Origin: a bacterium
GTDB lineage: Bacteria > Zhuqueibacterota > QNDG01 > JAFGCO01
Direction of reading: 5' to 3'
DNA length: 64,000 nucleotides
Assembly: GCA_016932575.1 (NCBI GenBank)
Contig: JAFGCO010000002.1
Location: 80,625 to 144,624 of the forward strand
The position numbers and the translations under genes were made by a program. Shown here piece by piece: positions 1 through 9,285 of this stretch (positions are counted from its first letter, which is position 1; the number at the start of each line of letters is the position of its first letter). The notes beneath the pieces are model-generated. The model did no database searches. It worked only from the letters and a program-made list of their open reading frames with translations, and had not been told where the DNA came from.

Positions 1-1
1 T

Positions 2-1978
2 GACCGTGCCTCCGATAATTTAATTGAAAACAATATTTTTGACTATTTGCAGGGCAAGATGATGACCGCAGTGGGTGTATGCGGTAATGTGTATGCATAC
101 AATTACGGGCGTGTGACATTGGATGACCTGGGCGATTATGAGGATATGCATGCGGATCTGTCCGCGCACGGCCATCATGCGAATATGAATCTGTTTGAGG
201 GGAATTCGTGTAACAGGGCGCATGTCGATACCTACTGGGGAAGCAATGCGAACTATATATTTTTAAGAAACAAAATGCTTTGCCCTGATGGATATATTCG
301 AAGCAGCGTGCCTGTCGGCATTGAAAAAAACAATCCGGAGATGACTTTTATTGCAAATGTCCTGCATCATGAAAATTCACTGGAAGACCGGATTGTATGG
401 GTATTTCCGGATGATCCGGATGATTTCAGCGATCCGGATCTGACCATGAGCACCCTGATTTGTCATGGAAATTATGATTACATGAGTGAGAACGTACAGT
501 GGGATCCAGATATTGAAAATCATGATATTCCGGATTCGTATTATCTGGACAGCAAACCCGATTTTTTCACGAACGCGCCCTGGGGCGATACGCCCTGGCC
601 CAATATTGGCCCGGATCTGCTGCATGCCCGTATTCTGCCCGCCCAGCAAAGATTTTGCGATCTAAACGGGATCACGCCTCCGTCTCCACCTTCCGGCTTA
701 TCTGCGGTGGCGTTAAACAATCAAATCACTTTGAATTGGTCAGATAACAGTCATGATGAACAGGGATTCCGTATCGAACAAAGTATGGATGGGAATCATT
801 TCAGTCGCATCGCGGTCACGATGGCCGATTCTTCTCATTATACAGTCACCGGACTTACACCCTGGACAACTTACACTTATCGTGTTTGCAGTTTTAATGA
901 CATCCCTGGAAATTCTGTTTATTCCAATACCGCTTCCGCGACCACACAAGAAGCGGTTCCATTAGAACTGACCGCCTGGTTTCCTTATAACGGCGATGCG
1001 AATGATGCCAGTTCCAATGATTATCATGGTGAAGTTCATGGTGCTGTTTTATCTTCAGGACATTCCAGCCAGTCTTATTCATTTGACGGGCTCGATGATT
1101 ACATAGAATCACCCGGATGGGATCCGGATGGCTGGGGACCGATCACGTCTCCGGTCCATGGGGATAACCAGGCGTTTACGGTAACAGCCTGGATCAACCC
1201 TGCTGATGCCGACAAAAACAACTGGGTGTTGAGCGATAATTCCACATGGGGAGATTTTGTATTTGGTGTTCATGATTCCCGACCGTTTATCCGATATTTC
1301 TGCAATCTTATCGAAGGAGGATATCAGAGATATATGCTGGAAGCGGTCGAAACAGCAACTGTGGAAACTGGTGTTTTTACACACATTGCCGCGAGCTACG
1401 ATCCATTGAACAATATTGTCCGATTGTATTTAAATGGACAACAAGTCGCGATCGACAGGGTGAATCACCCTCTCGGTCCTGTCAGTTTCGATCATCTCTT
1501 TGTCGGATGCGGAGGATATTCAACCGGTGTGATCGAATATTTTGAGGGGATGATTGATGACGTACGGATCTATGCCTCGACATTATCTCAGACACAGATT
1601 CAAAGCCTGGCTGAGACTGATGTAAAGCTTCAGATTAAAATATTTTTAGAAGGACCGTACCATTCAGGAACGATGGGAACCGATCTGCAGACAGGCGGCC
1701 ATATCCCCCTGCAATCTCCGTACGACGCCACCACCCTCTCTTCGATTCCCGCGGATGTTGTGGACTGGGTATTGGTTGAAATTCGGTCACACGCGGACGG
1801 ATCCGGAGACAATTACAGCCAGAGCGCGTTCGTCAGACAGGATGGCATGGTTTTGGATATAAACGGATCCGAATATCTTTCCATGACAGCGCCGGAAGGC
1901 AATTATTATATCACAATCCGGCATCGTAATCATTTATCGGTGATGAGCGATGTTCCGGTATTTCTCAGTGCGAACTGA
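2..1978 (+). CDS. Secreted beta-helix / FN3 / LamG protein, 5' end outside window
   Basis: The frame is open from the left edge, so the start and any signal peptide lie outside; the internal TTG at 47 is not a credible start. The first ~200 residues have the Asn-rich, short-turn pattern of a right-handed parallel beta-helix (end of a pectate-lyase-like fold; 'HHANMNLFEGN'). A fibronectin type III domain follows (about nt 677-950, starting 'PPSPPSGLSAV'), then a LamG/concanavalin-like jelly roll (about nt 960-1610, 'SFDGLDDYIESP', 'FEGMIDDVRIY'), and last a ~115-residue domain (nt 1622-1975) shared with the next two genes. This layout is that of an extracellular carbohydrate-binding or carbohydrate-cleaving protein. 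No catalytic residues can be assigned because the helix is incomplete. It is followed 36 nt later by a gene in the same direction, probably the same transcript. Confidence 0.8.
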   Translation, partial: DRASDNLIENNIFDYLQGKMMTAVGVCGNVYAYNYGRVTLDDLGDYEDMHADLSAHGHHANMNLFEGNSCNRAHVDTYWGSNANYIFLRNKMLCPDGYIRSSVPVGIEKNNPEMTFIANVLHHENSLEDRIVWVFPDDPDDFSDPDLTMSTLICHGNYDYMSENVQWDPDIENHDIPDSYYLDSKPDFFTNAPWGDTPWPNIGPDLLHARILPAQQRFCDLNGITPPSPPSGLSAVALNNQITLNWSDNSHDEQGFRIEQSMDGNHFSRIAVTMADSSHYTVTGLTPWTTYTYRVCSFNDIPGNSVYSNTASATTQEAVPLELTAWFPYNGDANDASSNDYHGEVHGAVLSSGHSSQSYSFDGLDDYIESPGWDPDGWGPITSPVHGDNQAFTVTAWINPADADKNNWVLSDNSTWGDFVFGVHDSRPFIRYFCNLIEGGYQRYMLEAVETATVETGVFTHIAASYDPLNNIVRLYLNGQQVAIDRVNHPLGPVSFDHLFVGCGGYSTGVIEYFEGMIDDVRIYASTLSQTQIQSLAETDVKLQIKIFLEGPYHSGTMGTDLQTGGHIPLQSPYDATTLSSIPADVVDWVLVEIRSHADGSGDNYSQSAFVRQDGMVLDINGSEYLSMTAPEGNYYITIRHRNHLSVMSDVPVFLSAN

Positions 1979-4900
1979 ACTAAAAATCATCTGTTCAAAA
2001 AAGGGGGTTATGCATTGAAAGTAATCGAAACTGTCAAAATACGAAAATACTACAGATTTTTCTTGTTATTCTGTATGGCCATGCCCGGAGCCTGTAATTT
2101 ATATGCACAAATCATCATTGACCACACATGCACGGATATCAATAAAATTCCTGTCTCTGCTATTGAATCGGCCAAGGATAGCTTGCATATTGCATATGAT
2201 CATACCTCTCATGGCAGTCAGCTTATTACCGGGATGAATCCACTGGACACCTTTATGGGAGGCCATGGCATTTATGTATGGAGTGAAGGCGGCGGATCCG
2301 GTTTGCTTGATATTGACGATTATTTCAGTCCGGTCAAAGATCTTGGATATGAAACCAGCTGGCCGCCGGCCACCCGAACGTATCTGGAGAACCCGACCAA
2401 CGCCGATGTTAATGTGATCATGTGGTCCTGGTGCAATATCTACGGCCATAATATTCAGGGTTATCTGGACAGCATGGAAGTGCTGATCAGTGATTACGGG
2501 CCAGGTGGGACAAAAATCCTGGACGGCACCCGGACCGTACCGGTTACCTTTGTTTTCATGACCGGTCATACAAATATGGAAATCAGTCAAAATGAATGGA
2601 CATTCAATGCCAACAAGCAGATCCGGCAGCATTGCATTGCAAACAACCGGGTATTGTATGATTTCTTTGATATTGAAAATTATAATCCGGACGGGACTTA
2701 TTTTGGAGACGGAGATCCTAATACAGCGGATTATGGAACCTATAACGGAAATAATCATCTGGATGATGACTGTTCCTATGACTCTACAGAAACATCAAGG
2801 GGCAACTGGGCGATCGCATGGCAAAGTACCCATTCGCAAGGAGTGGACTGGTATTCCTGTTCTGCGGTCCATTCACAGCCGTTAAACGGGAATTTAAAAG
2901 CCTATGCCTGCTGGTGGATGTTTGCAAGGCTTGCGGGCTGGATCGGCCCCGACACGGTTTCGGTAAAAATCAAAGTCTTTTTAGAGGGTCCGTACAACAA
3001 TGGAACCATGAATACAGATTTGCAGACTGCCGGATATCTGCCTCTGGAATCCCCTTATGATACCACCACTGTCTCCACCATTCCTGCGGATGTTGTGGAC
3101 TGGGTGCAGGTAGAATTGCGCTCAGAAGCGGATGGATCCGGGGACAATTACACAAAAAGTGCATTTTTAAGAAACGACGGAATGATTTTGGACGGGGACG
3201 GATCGGAAACCATCGCATTCAATGCCCCGGAAAATGATTATTTCATTGCTGTGAAACACCGGAATCATCTGTCGATCATGAGTGATAGTGCAGTACTCCT
3301 TGAAAAACAATAATTAAATTCCTATGAGTATTTATTCAGTAAAAATCAACCTGTATCAGTGTATTGCCCTTTTATTTTTAAGCCTATTTTCACCGGTGAT
3401 GGCAGCGCTTTATTATGTGGATCTGAATCACCCCAATGCCTCTGATACAAATCCCGGAAACGATCCAGGTGCACCCTGGGAAACCATTCAAAAAGCCGGC
3501 AATACCGCAATGGCAGAGGATACTGTCTATATTAGATCGGGAACCTATAATGAACGAATCATACCTCAGTATTCGGGCCTGCCGGATCAATTCATCACGT
3601 TTATGGCCTATCCTGGGGATTTACCTGTATTGGATGGTACCGGACTTGGAGGCTGGTGGGGTATTTTCAGCATTTATGGAAAAGACTGGATTCGTCTTGA
3701 GGATTTGGAGATTCGAAGTAACGACACAGGCTGGGGCATTTTGATTGAACATGACGGCAGTGAAGACGCTTCACACATTCAATTACAAAATCTGACTGTG
3801 CATTATACAGCAGGAGAATGCATACAAATCAGGGGAAATGCTCATGATATCACAATAACCGATTGTACGGTCCATGACGGTTTGGGACCCTATTCCGGCA
3901 TAGATATATATCGCTGGAACAGCGGACGACCCCATCATGTTACAGTCACAGGCTGTACTGCTTATCTTTTTGATAATGGATACCCGGGAGCCGGTATTGG
4001 AAGTGAAATGGCTGATGACTTAATTGTAACCGGCAATACAGTCTACAACAGCAAAATCGGCATTGATATTGGAAGCGGAGACCGGAACATCATCACAGAT
4101 AATATTATTTATGACTGTGAAACCGGCATAGCACTAAGCTCCAATGAAGATTCGGAGGTTAGCCATAATCTGGTTCACGATATTATTGATGAAGGATTTT
4201 ACAGTTATTACTGGAGTGCCAACGGAGAGGCTCATGCCAGGAATGTCTGGCATGACAATGTGGTTTATAATATCGGCTGGGGCTTCTATGAAAGCAATGT
4301 CAAGGGCAGCAGCGGCAGTGAGGGGCCAACGAGCCATCACCGCTATTACAACAATCTGCTCTACAATATCACTCGCGGATTCTATTTTAAAGGCACCACA
4401 GACCTGAAATTCTGGAACAATACCGTGTACATGAATCATGGCTACAGTGCCGTTCAATTGGTGGATGGCGCCATCAATGCAGATATTCGTAACAACATAT
4501 TGAGTACCAGCGGCAGTGTTTCACCAATCTCAATTGATGGAACATCAGGCACTGGCGCCAATATCGATTATAACTGCTATCACAATCGTTCCGGCACCTC
4601 AGGTGGTCCTGGATCCCATTCTGTATCGGGAAATCCGCTATTTATTTCACCCGCTTCTTCAGATTTCCATTTACAGCCTGAATCACCGTGCATTAATTCC
4701 GGAATCAATTTTTCTGCACTTTTTGTTCATGATCTGGACACGCTTCCACGTCCGATCGGTTCAGAATGGGATATGGGGTGCTATGAATATGCCTCGCCTT
4801 ATGTTCTGATCTCAATGAAAATTTTTCTTGAAGGACCTTATCTTTCCGGAATCATGTCAACAGATCTGAGCACACAGGATTATATACCAACAACATCACC

Positions 4901-5174
4901 CTACAGTGAAGATCCAAGAGAAGCCTCTGCCATTCCAAACGATATTGTCGACTGGGTACTGATTCAACTCCGAACAGATATAGAGGGTCCGGTGATTTTG
5001 TCAAAAAGTGTTTTTTTGAAAAATGACGGAAATCTTGTGTCTGATGATGGTCTGACATCTGAAATCATTTTAAATGTACCTGAAGGTGATTATTTCATTG
5101 TGGTGAAGCATCGTAACCATTTACCGGTCATTACACCTGAAGCGGTTCATTTAAACGCATCAGAAGTCAGCCTG
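1622..5174 (+). repeat. Three copies of a ~115-residue C-terminal domain
   Basis: Copies at about 1622-1975, 2957-3310 and 4803-5170, each at the end of its gene. Shared signatures are 'KIFLEGPY', 'TDL', 'PL.SPY', 'IP.D.VDWV', 'DG..SE' and the closing '[RK]HRNHL'. Copies 1 and 2 are also close at DNA level (the stretch encoding ADVVDWV is identical), which implies a recent duplication; copy 3 is older. I recall similar domains at the ends of secreted proteins in Bacteroidota and relatives, but cannot name a family. Confidence 0.85.
2015..3313 (+). CDS. Secreted protein of unknown function with shared C-terminal domain
   Basis: 432 residues from a TTG start chosen because AAGGGGG lies 7 nt upstream; the ATG at 2010 is out of frame. 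A basic stretch plus hydrophobic core (about residues 12-31, ending 'CNLYAQ') looks like a signal peptide. The central ~280 residues ('IAYDHTSHGSQLITGM', 'VTFVFMTGHT', 'WAIAWQSTHSQG') match a family that I recognise only as recurring in secreted bacterial proteins. The conserved Ser/His/Asp-rich blocks could fit an SGNH-like hydrolase, but that is a guess. The last ~115 residues (nt 2957-3310) repeat the C-terminal domain of the genes on both sides; stretches such as 'PADVVDWV' are identical in protein and almost identical in DNA. Confidence 0.8.
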   Translation: MKVIETVKIRKYYRFFLLFCMAMPGACNLYAQIIIDHTCTDINKIPVSAIESAKDSLHIAYDHTSHGSQLITGMNPLDTFMGGHGIYVWSEGGGSGLLDIDDYFSPVKDLGYETSWPPATRTYLENPTNADVNVIMWSWCNIYGHNIQGYLDSMEVLISDYGPGGTKILDGTRTVPVTFVFMTGHTNMEISQNEWTFNANKQIRQHCIANNRVLYDFFDIENYNPDGTYFGDGDPNTADYGTYNGNNHLDDDCSYDSTETSRGNWAIAWQSTHSQGVDWYSCSAVHSQPLNGNLKAYACWWMFARLAGWIGPDTVSVKIKVFLEGPYNNGTMNTDLQTAGYLPLESPYDTTTVSTIPADVVDWVQVELRSEADGSGDNYTKSAFLRNDGMILDGDGSETIAFNAPENDYFIAVKHRNHLSIMSDSAVLLEKQ

Positions 5175-5177
5175 TAA
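3324..5177 (+). CDS. Secreted right-handed parallel beta-helix protein
   Basis: 617 residues. The N-terminal signal peptide has a hydrophobic core at about residues 12-28 and ends '...PVMAA'. Next comes a long parallel beta-helix (about residues 30-485): an opening 'YYVDLNHPNASDTNPG' block typical of pectate-lyase-like/PbH1 proteins, then many coils with Asn ladders ('NIITDNIIYDCETGIALSSN'). The region near 'PESPCINSGI...MGCYEY' matches the end module seen in choice-of-anchor-Q type beta-helix proteins. The final domain (nt 4803-5170) is a more diverged copy of the C-terminal domain of the two preceding genes. The fold suggests a polysaccharide lyase or epimerase, but I cannot point to a catalytic Lys/Arg set. 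It lies 10 nt after the upstream gene and converges on the sensor kinase. Confidence 0.82.
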   Translation: MSIYSVKINLYQCIALLFLSLFSPVMAALYYVDLNHPNASDTNPGNDPGAPWETIQKAGNTAMAEDTVYIRSGTYNERIIPQYSGLPDQFITFMAYPGDLPVLDGTGLGGWWGIFSIYGKDWIRLEDLEIRSNDTGWGILIEHDGSEDASHIQLQNLTVHYTAGECIQIRGNAHDITITDCTVHDGLGPYSGIDIYRWNSGRPHHVTVTGCTAYLFDNGYPGAGIGSEMADDLIVTGNTVYNSKIGIDIGSGDRNIITDNIIYDCETGIALSSNEDSEVSHNLVHDIIDEGFYSYYWSANGEAHARNVWHDNVVYNIGWGFYESNVKGSSGSEGPTSHHRYYNNLLYNITRGFYFKGTTDLKFWNNTVYMNHGYSAVQLVDGAINADIRNNILSTSGSVSPISIDGTSGTGANIDYNCYHNRSGTSGGPGSHSVSGNPLFISPASSDFHLQPESPCINSGINFSALFVHDLDTLPRPIGSEWDMGCYEYASPYVLISMKIFLEGPYLSGIMSTDLSTQDYIPTTSPYSEDPREASAIPNDIVDWVLIQLRTDIEGPVILSKSVFLKNDGNLVSDDGLTSEIILNVPEGDYFIVVKHRNHLPVITPEAVHLNASEVSL

Positions 5178-5209
5178 TCAGTTACATCATCCAATGATTT
5201 ATAAGGATA

Positions 5210-8200
5210 TTATTCCAATGAAAAATAAAATACAGCACCCTGATTCAATTTTCCTTCGGCCCATACACGACCGCCATGTTTTCGAATAATGCGTTGAACC
5301 GTTGAAAGACCGATACCTGTTCCTTCAAATTCACAATGCTGACGTTGAAACGGTTCAAACAGCTGATCTGCATAATCCATGTTAAAACCAATACCATTAT
5401 CGCGAATAAAAAATACCCAGCCGGTCTCCATCTTCATTCTTTTAAATTCAATTTTTGGATCTGGTGTTTTGGATGTGAATTTCCAGGCATTGTTTAAAAG
5501 ATTATTCAGAGCAAGAGTCAGTAAATTTTTATCCGCGTGAACGATCATATTGGATTCGATGAAAACATTGACATCGCGTTTGGGTTCCTTGGTTTTCAGC
5601 TCCTGTACAATTTCTTCTGCAAGTTCACTGACATTGGTACTCTCTTTCTTGAGATTCACCAATGAGACTCTTGACAATTTCAATAAATCATCGATGAGCT
5701 GATTCATATGATTAGAGGCAACAGTAATTCTTTCCAAGCAATGAATCGCGTTATCATTGAGCTTATTTTTACGGTCTTCACGTATAATTTGACCATATCC
5801 CTGCATGGCTCTGAGCGGCGCCCGCAAGTCATGAGAAACCATATAGGTAAATGCTTCCAATTCCCGGTTAGAATTTTCCAGTTCAGCGGTGCGGTCACGT
5901 ACACGTTGTTCAAGTTTACGGTTCACCCTGTGAATATGATTGATTCTTGATTTATAAATGATAACCGTGATGGTGATCAGTATAATAATGGAAATCAGTC
6001 TGAACCAAAGCTGCTCCCAGAAGGGCGGGATGATCCTGATGTACAAGGATGAACCTGCCTCATTCCATACATCATCATTATTGGATGCCTTGACTTTAAA
6101 ATGGTACATTCCGGAAGGCAAATTGGTGTAAGTCACAAAATTTCTGTTTCCGACATAATTCCAGTCTCTTTCAAATCCCTCCATAATATAGGCATATTTG
6201 TTATTCTCAGGGTAGCTGTAATTTAATGCCGCAAATTCAAAAGAAATCACGCTTTCATGATGCGACAAAATAAGCGTGTCCAATTCTGTAATCGACTTAT
6301 TCAGATGAAATGAATCAATGGAATCGGTTCCGATGGGCACCGTCTGATTAAACAACTTGAAGTCTGTCATGACAACAGGCGGAATAAACTGGTTTTTATA
6401 AATGCTGTCAGGATGAAAAATGTTAAAACCGTTCACGCCGCCAAACAACATCCGTCCGTCATCGGTTTTAAAACACGAATTCACACAATATTCATCACTC
6501 TGAAGTCCATGACTTTTATTAAAATTCTGGAATGTTTCCGTATTCGGATCAAACTTTGAAATTCCATTTAAAGTTGAAATCCACAAATTGCCATGTTCAT
6601 CTTCTAATATTCCCTGAATCGCATTGCTTGGTAAACCATGCTTTTCCTGATAGCAGACAACTGAGTTATTCTGTAAATCCAGCCGGTTCAAACCCACGGT
6701 CGTTCCAAACCAGAGATTCCCCTTCATATCTTCATGAATTGACAGTACCCGGTTGCCGATTATACTATTGGGATCTTCGGGATCATGTTTAAAATGAGTA
6801 AATATTTCATTCTCCCTGTCAAATCGATTAACTCCTTCATCTGTTCCAATCCATAAAAAGCCATTTTGATCTTCACAAATTGACCAGATGTAATCATTAC
6901 TCAAACTGTTGGGATTCGCGGGATTATGACGATAATGAATAAAACGATCATTTTCTCTGTCATATTTATTCAGACCGCCCGAATAGGTTCCGATCCACAA
7001 AAGACCGGATCTGTCGACAAATAATCGCCAGGCATTGTGATAACTGATGCTGTATGGATCCGCGGATTCTGGCATATATCTGTAAAATCGGCCTGTTTCC
7101 GGAATGAAACGATTTAATCCAATCTCTGTACCAATCCAAAGTTGTCCCAACGGATCTTCGCAAAGTGATTTAACACTGTTGTTACTAAGACTGTTTGGAT
7201 TATTGGCCTGATATATATAATGGACGAATGTTTCATTTTTCAAATTAAAACGATTCAATCCTCCCCCCCCTGTTCCCAGCCAAATGATTCCCCTTTTATC
7301 CTGAATGATTGAAAATACTCTGTTATTGTTCAAACTGTTGCGATGCTCTGTTTCATTTTTATAATGACTGAACTTCTGTTTTTGCGGATCATATTTATTG
7401 ATGCCTTCATAATCTGTTCCGATCCATAGAATATTGGTTTTGTCTCGATAGATTGAATAAATGAAATTGCCGCTGATACTTGTAGGATTGGTCGGATTAT
7501 ATACATAATGAAAAAATATTTTCGTCTGCACATCTAAAATATCAAGTCCACCTCCCCATGTTCCAATATATAGTTTTCCTGATTCATCTGCGAAAAGTGA
7601 TCGAATAATTTGATGATTAATACTCTGCGGATTTGAAGGATTGTGACTAAATCTTATAAATGTATTCGTCTTACGATTATACAGATTTAAACCACCCCCC
7701 CATGTGCCTGCCCAGACATTATCCTTTGGATCCACATATATCACTGAAACATCATTGTTGCTCAAACTCTTTGGATTTCCGGAATCATGTTGATAATGAT
7801 CATATTGATTATTTTCTGGATCAAATTTACTGACGCCACCAGCCGTACCAATCCACAGATTGCCTGAAGAATCTTCGGATAAAGATGAAATTCTGTTGTC
7901 GATCAGAGAATTCTGCTGATTCGGATCATGCTGGTGATGGATAAAACATTGATTTTCTCTGTCGAATCGATCCAGTCCGCCCTCCCAGGAGGCGATCCAT
8001 AAATTATCGGACCGATCCTCATAAATACAACGTATCACATTATTGCTGATACTGGTAACATCTGAAGGATCTGCCGTAAATTTATAAAATCGTTCCATAT
8101 GCCTGTCATATAAATTAAGCCCGCCTTCAAATGTACCAATCCACAAATTTTCATATCTGTCCTCATAAATCGTGGAAATACTGTTCTGACTGATTGAATA

Positions 8201-8437
8201 GGGATTTGACGGATCGTGTTTGAAAACTTTGAAATGGATGCCGTCATATCGATTTAATCCGTCATAAGTTCCAAACCAAATAAAACCACGGCTGTCCTGA
8301 CAAATGCTTGTTATGGTGCTTTGCGAAAGCCCCTTTTCAATGGATATTCTCTCAAAAGACATTTTGAAATTTTTTGAGTAGACATTCAAAAGGAAAAGAA
8401 TAGACCATATTAAATTCAACGAGGGATGTTTTGACAT
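5210..8437 (-). CDS. Two-component sensor kinase with 14-blade propeller sensor
   Basis: 1075 residues. After an N-terminal hydrophobic signal there are 14 Reg_prop repeats of the form 'SICQDSRGFIWFGTYDGLNR', which corresponds to the two seven-bladed propellers of the carbohydrate-sensing HTCS regulators of FCB bacteria. A Y_Y_Y-type Ig domain follows (about 690-800), then a single membrane helix (about 812-830), a short coiled linker, HisKA with the phospho-acceptor His869 in 'SHDLRAP', and HATPase_c with 'LNNLLNNAWKF' and 'DNGIGF'. The protein stops at the end of the ATPase domain; it lacks the receiver and AraC domains that complete most propeller regulators, and no response regulator is nearby. 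An AGGA lies 8 nt before the ATG. It probably senses a glycan breakdown product in the periplasm, perhaps linked to the adjacent beta-helix genes, but that link is inferred from position only. Confidence 0.93.
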   Translation of the reverse strand: MSKHPSLNLIWSILFLLNVYSKNFKMSFERISIEKGLSQSTITSICQDSRGFIWFGTYDGLNRYDGIHFKVFKHDPSNPYSISQNSISTIYEDRYENLWIGTFEGGLNLYDRHMERFYKFTADPSDVTSISNNVIRCIYEDRSDNLWIASWEGGLDRFDRENQCFIHHQHDPNQQNSLIDNRISSLSEDSSGNLWIGTAGGVSKFDPENNQYDHYQHDSGNPKSLSNNDVSVIYVDPKDNVWAGTWGGGLNLYNRKTNTFIRFSHNPSNPQSINHQIIRSLFADESGKLYIGTWGGGLDILDVQTKIFFHYVYNPTNPTSISGNFIYSIYRDKTNILWIGTDYEGINKYDPQKQKFSHYKNETEHRNSLNNNRVFSIIQDKRGIIWLGTGGGGLNRFNLKNETFVHYIYQANNPNSLSNNSVKSLCEDPLGQLWIGTEIGLNRFIPETGRFYRYMPESADPYSISYHNAWRLFVDRSGLLWIGTYSGGLNKYDRENDRFIHYRHNPANPNSLSNDYIWSICEDQNGFLWIGTDEGVNRFDRENEIFTHFKHDPEDPNSIIGNRVLSIHEDMKGNLWFGTTVGLNRLDLQNNSVVCYQEKHGLPSNAIQGILEDEHGNLWISTLNGISKFDPNTETFQNFNKSHGLQSDEYCVNSCFKTDDGRMLFGGVNGFNIFHPDSIYKNQFIPPVVMTDFKLFNQTVPIGTDSIDSFHLNKSITELDTLILSHHESVISFEFAALNYSYPENNKYAYIMEGFERDWNYVGNRNFVTYTNLPSGMYHFKVKASNNDDVWNEAGSSLYIRIIPPFWEQLWFRLISIIILITITVIIYKSRINHIHRVNRKLEQRVRDRTAELENSNRELEAFTYMVSHDLRAPLRAMQGYGQIIREDRKNKLNDNAIHCLERITVASNHMNQLIDDLLKLSRVSLVNLKKESTNVSELAEEIVQELKTKEPKRDVNVFIESNMIVHADKNLLTLALNNLLNNAWKFTSKTPDPKIEFKRMKMETGWVFFIRDNGIGFNMDYADQLFEPFQRQHCEFEGTGIGLSTVQRIIRKHGGRVWAEGKLNQGAVFYFSLE

Positions 8438-8591
8438 GATGATATCCTATATTCCCTGCAATATGGAAATCAATTTACACACAAATTGATTTATTCAAAT
8501 ATCATGCCCTTACTGTTTAAAATATGTATTTTTTTTGGATATCAATAAATGATTTCAATGTCAATGTAAAAATGACCTGCTATTTATTTAT

Positions 8592-8638
8592 AAAAAATAA
8601 TCCGTAAAAGGAATAATAACCATCTCCTCTACGGATTA
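8592..8638 (-). terminator. Rho-independent terminator of the TetR/RND operon
   Basis: Read on the minus strand, the stem TAATCCGTA (8638-8630) pairs with TACGGATTA (8606-8598), with a second short AGGA/TCCT pairing inside the loop, and is followed directly by six T (8597-8592). It begins 16 nt after the stop of the GyrI-like gene. The rest of 8438-8653 is AT-rich and holds nothing else I can identify beyond the start region of the sensor kinase. Confidence 0.8.
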
Positions 8639-8653
8639 AAGGTCTGATTTCTG

Positions 8654-9211
8654 TTATTCAGCGTTCTGAACAGGCACCAAAATTTCAATTTGTCCGATCC
8701 AATTGCCGGATTCATTTCGTGTCGGCATGGACAGATATATCTCCTGAAGGGGCCCTGCTTCCCTGTAACCATTTTTCGAAATCCAGCTGAAAATTTGTCC
8801 GATGGCCGACTGCAAGCCTTCATCATAAGCCCCTTCATAGATAAGCGAAGCAAGCGATGTATACGGATATTTTTTCAGTATCAATGGAGCAGCGACACTG
8901 TCCACATCGGTAACTGCGACACCGATTTCCCATCTAAGAGAATCTTCCTGGGCATTGGCAGGACCATTATAATAAATTCCGGATGGATAATCCGAAAGCA
9001 TGATTCCCTGAACACCAGCTGCCTGATAAAGTGCACCAAATGCCTGTTCATGTTGTTCATAGCTGCCCCTCATTTCAATAGCGGCATATGAATACGGTAC
9101 AATAGTTTTTAACTGAACCATTTCCCCGGTTTGTGTCGTATCCGCATCCTGTGCATACATCCCTATGGTTGCTAACAACATCGGCATGATTACCAGCATC
9201 CTCTTTCCCAT
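8654..9211 (-). CDS. Secreted GyrI-like small-molecule-binding protein
   Basis: 185 residues; start fixed by AAAAGGAGG a few nt upstream of the ATG. A signal peptide (about 1-20, ending 'GMYAQ') precedes a domain with the order and motifs of the GyrI-like/AraC-effector-binding fold ('VPYSYAAIEMRGSYEQ', 'GIYYNGPANAQEDSLRWEIGV', 'REAGPLQEIYLSMP'). In cytoplasmic regulators this fold binds hydrophobic ligands; here it is exported and stands alone. It is the last gene of the operon that starts at 14357, after a LolA-like protein and an MMPL exporter, so a periplasmic carrier or sink for the exported compound is a reasonable inference, not a demonstrated function. Confidence 0.75.
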   Translation of the reverse strand: MGKRMLVIMPMLLATIGMYAQDADTTQTGEMVQLKTIVPYSYAAIEMRGSYEQHEQAFGALYQAAGVQGIMLSDYPSGIYYNGPANAQEDSLRWEIGVAVTDVDSVAAPLILKKYPYTSLASLIYEGAYDEGLQSAIGQIFSWISKNGYREAGPLQEIYLSMPTRNESGNWIGQIEILVPVQNAE

Positions 9212-9285
9212 TTTTCCTCCTTTTCGTGATTTTACATAACGCTGTTCAATGACTTCCTGAACTTTTCTTAAAAGAAAGGGATTGT

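Noticed and set aside
2099..2758. 219-codon open frame on the minus strand opposite the second secreted-protein gene
   Set aside because: No ribosome-binding site or recognisable protein; it mirrors the well-supported plus-strand gene.
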